A DNA stretch of 5,316 nt from an uncultured Bacillota bacterium (GTDB lineage Bacteria > Bacillota > Clostridia > Tissierellales > Tissierellaceae), in assembly GCA_937951995.1 (NCBI GenBank), contig CALGAG010000043.1:1-5316 (forward strand). Reading direction: 5' to 3'. Positions 5,305 through 5,316 of this stretch are shown in pieces. Each line of letters begins with the position of its first letter. The stretch's first letter is position 1. Made by a program: the position numbers and the translations under genes. The notes beneath the pieces are model-generated. The model did not search any database, was not told where the DNA came from, and was given only the letters and a program-made list of their open reading frames with translations.

Positions 5305-5316
5305 ACTAAAGGCAGC

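Overview
The window looks like chromosomal DNA from a low- to mid-GC anaerobic Firmicute, most likely Clostridia. Four things point there: strong AGGAGG-type ribosome sites, sigma-A-like promoters, frequent AGA/AGG and ATA codons, and a gene set (YitT/DUF2179, UPF0145, AI-2E family, rubredoxin-less rubrerythrin, short FMN oxidoreductase) typical of that group. The genus cannot be fixed from sequence reading alone. No mobile element, CRISPR array or phage gene is visible.

Layout from left to right. Bases 1-24 are the 5' part of a tRNA on the minus strand, cut by the window edge, with a well-formed promoter at 37-65. Reading the other way from the same spacer is a plus-strand run: a 73-residue two-helix membrane protein (146-367), a UPF0145/YbjQ protein overlapping it (about 342-659), and an AI-2E/UPF0118 membrane transporter (713-1774). 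A hairpin region near 1857-1908 separates this run from a convergent minus-strand operon, in which yitT-like (2683-3525) is followed 12 bases later by truA (1933-2670). truA starts at TTG, and its ribosome site abuts the yitT-like stop codon. A 148-base spacer holds back-to-back promoters, one for the yitT-truA operon and one for an Old Yellow Enzyme-type FMN oxidoreductase (3674-4726). After a 92-base spacer with its own promoter comes a complete ferritin-like diiron protein of the rubrerythrin group (4819-5304).

The genes are mostly housekeeping and envelope functions: tRNA modification, integral membrane proteins of unclear substrate, a flavin reductase and a peroxide/oxygen-defence type diiron protein. 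The last two are adjacent and both redox-related, but each seems to have its own promoter, so a joint role is only a guess. I see no convincing undescribed multi-gene system. The points most worth a second look are the four-cysteine tail of the single-domain flavin oxidoreductase, the overlapping small-membrane-protein/UPF0145 pair, the AT-rich palindromes at the rubrerythrin promoter, and the two-way hairpin between the convergent operons.
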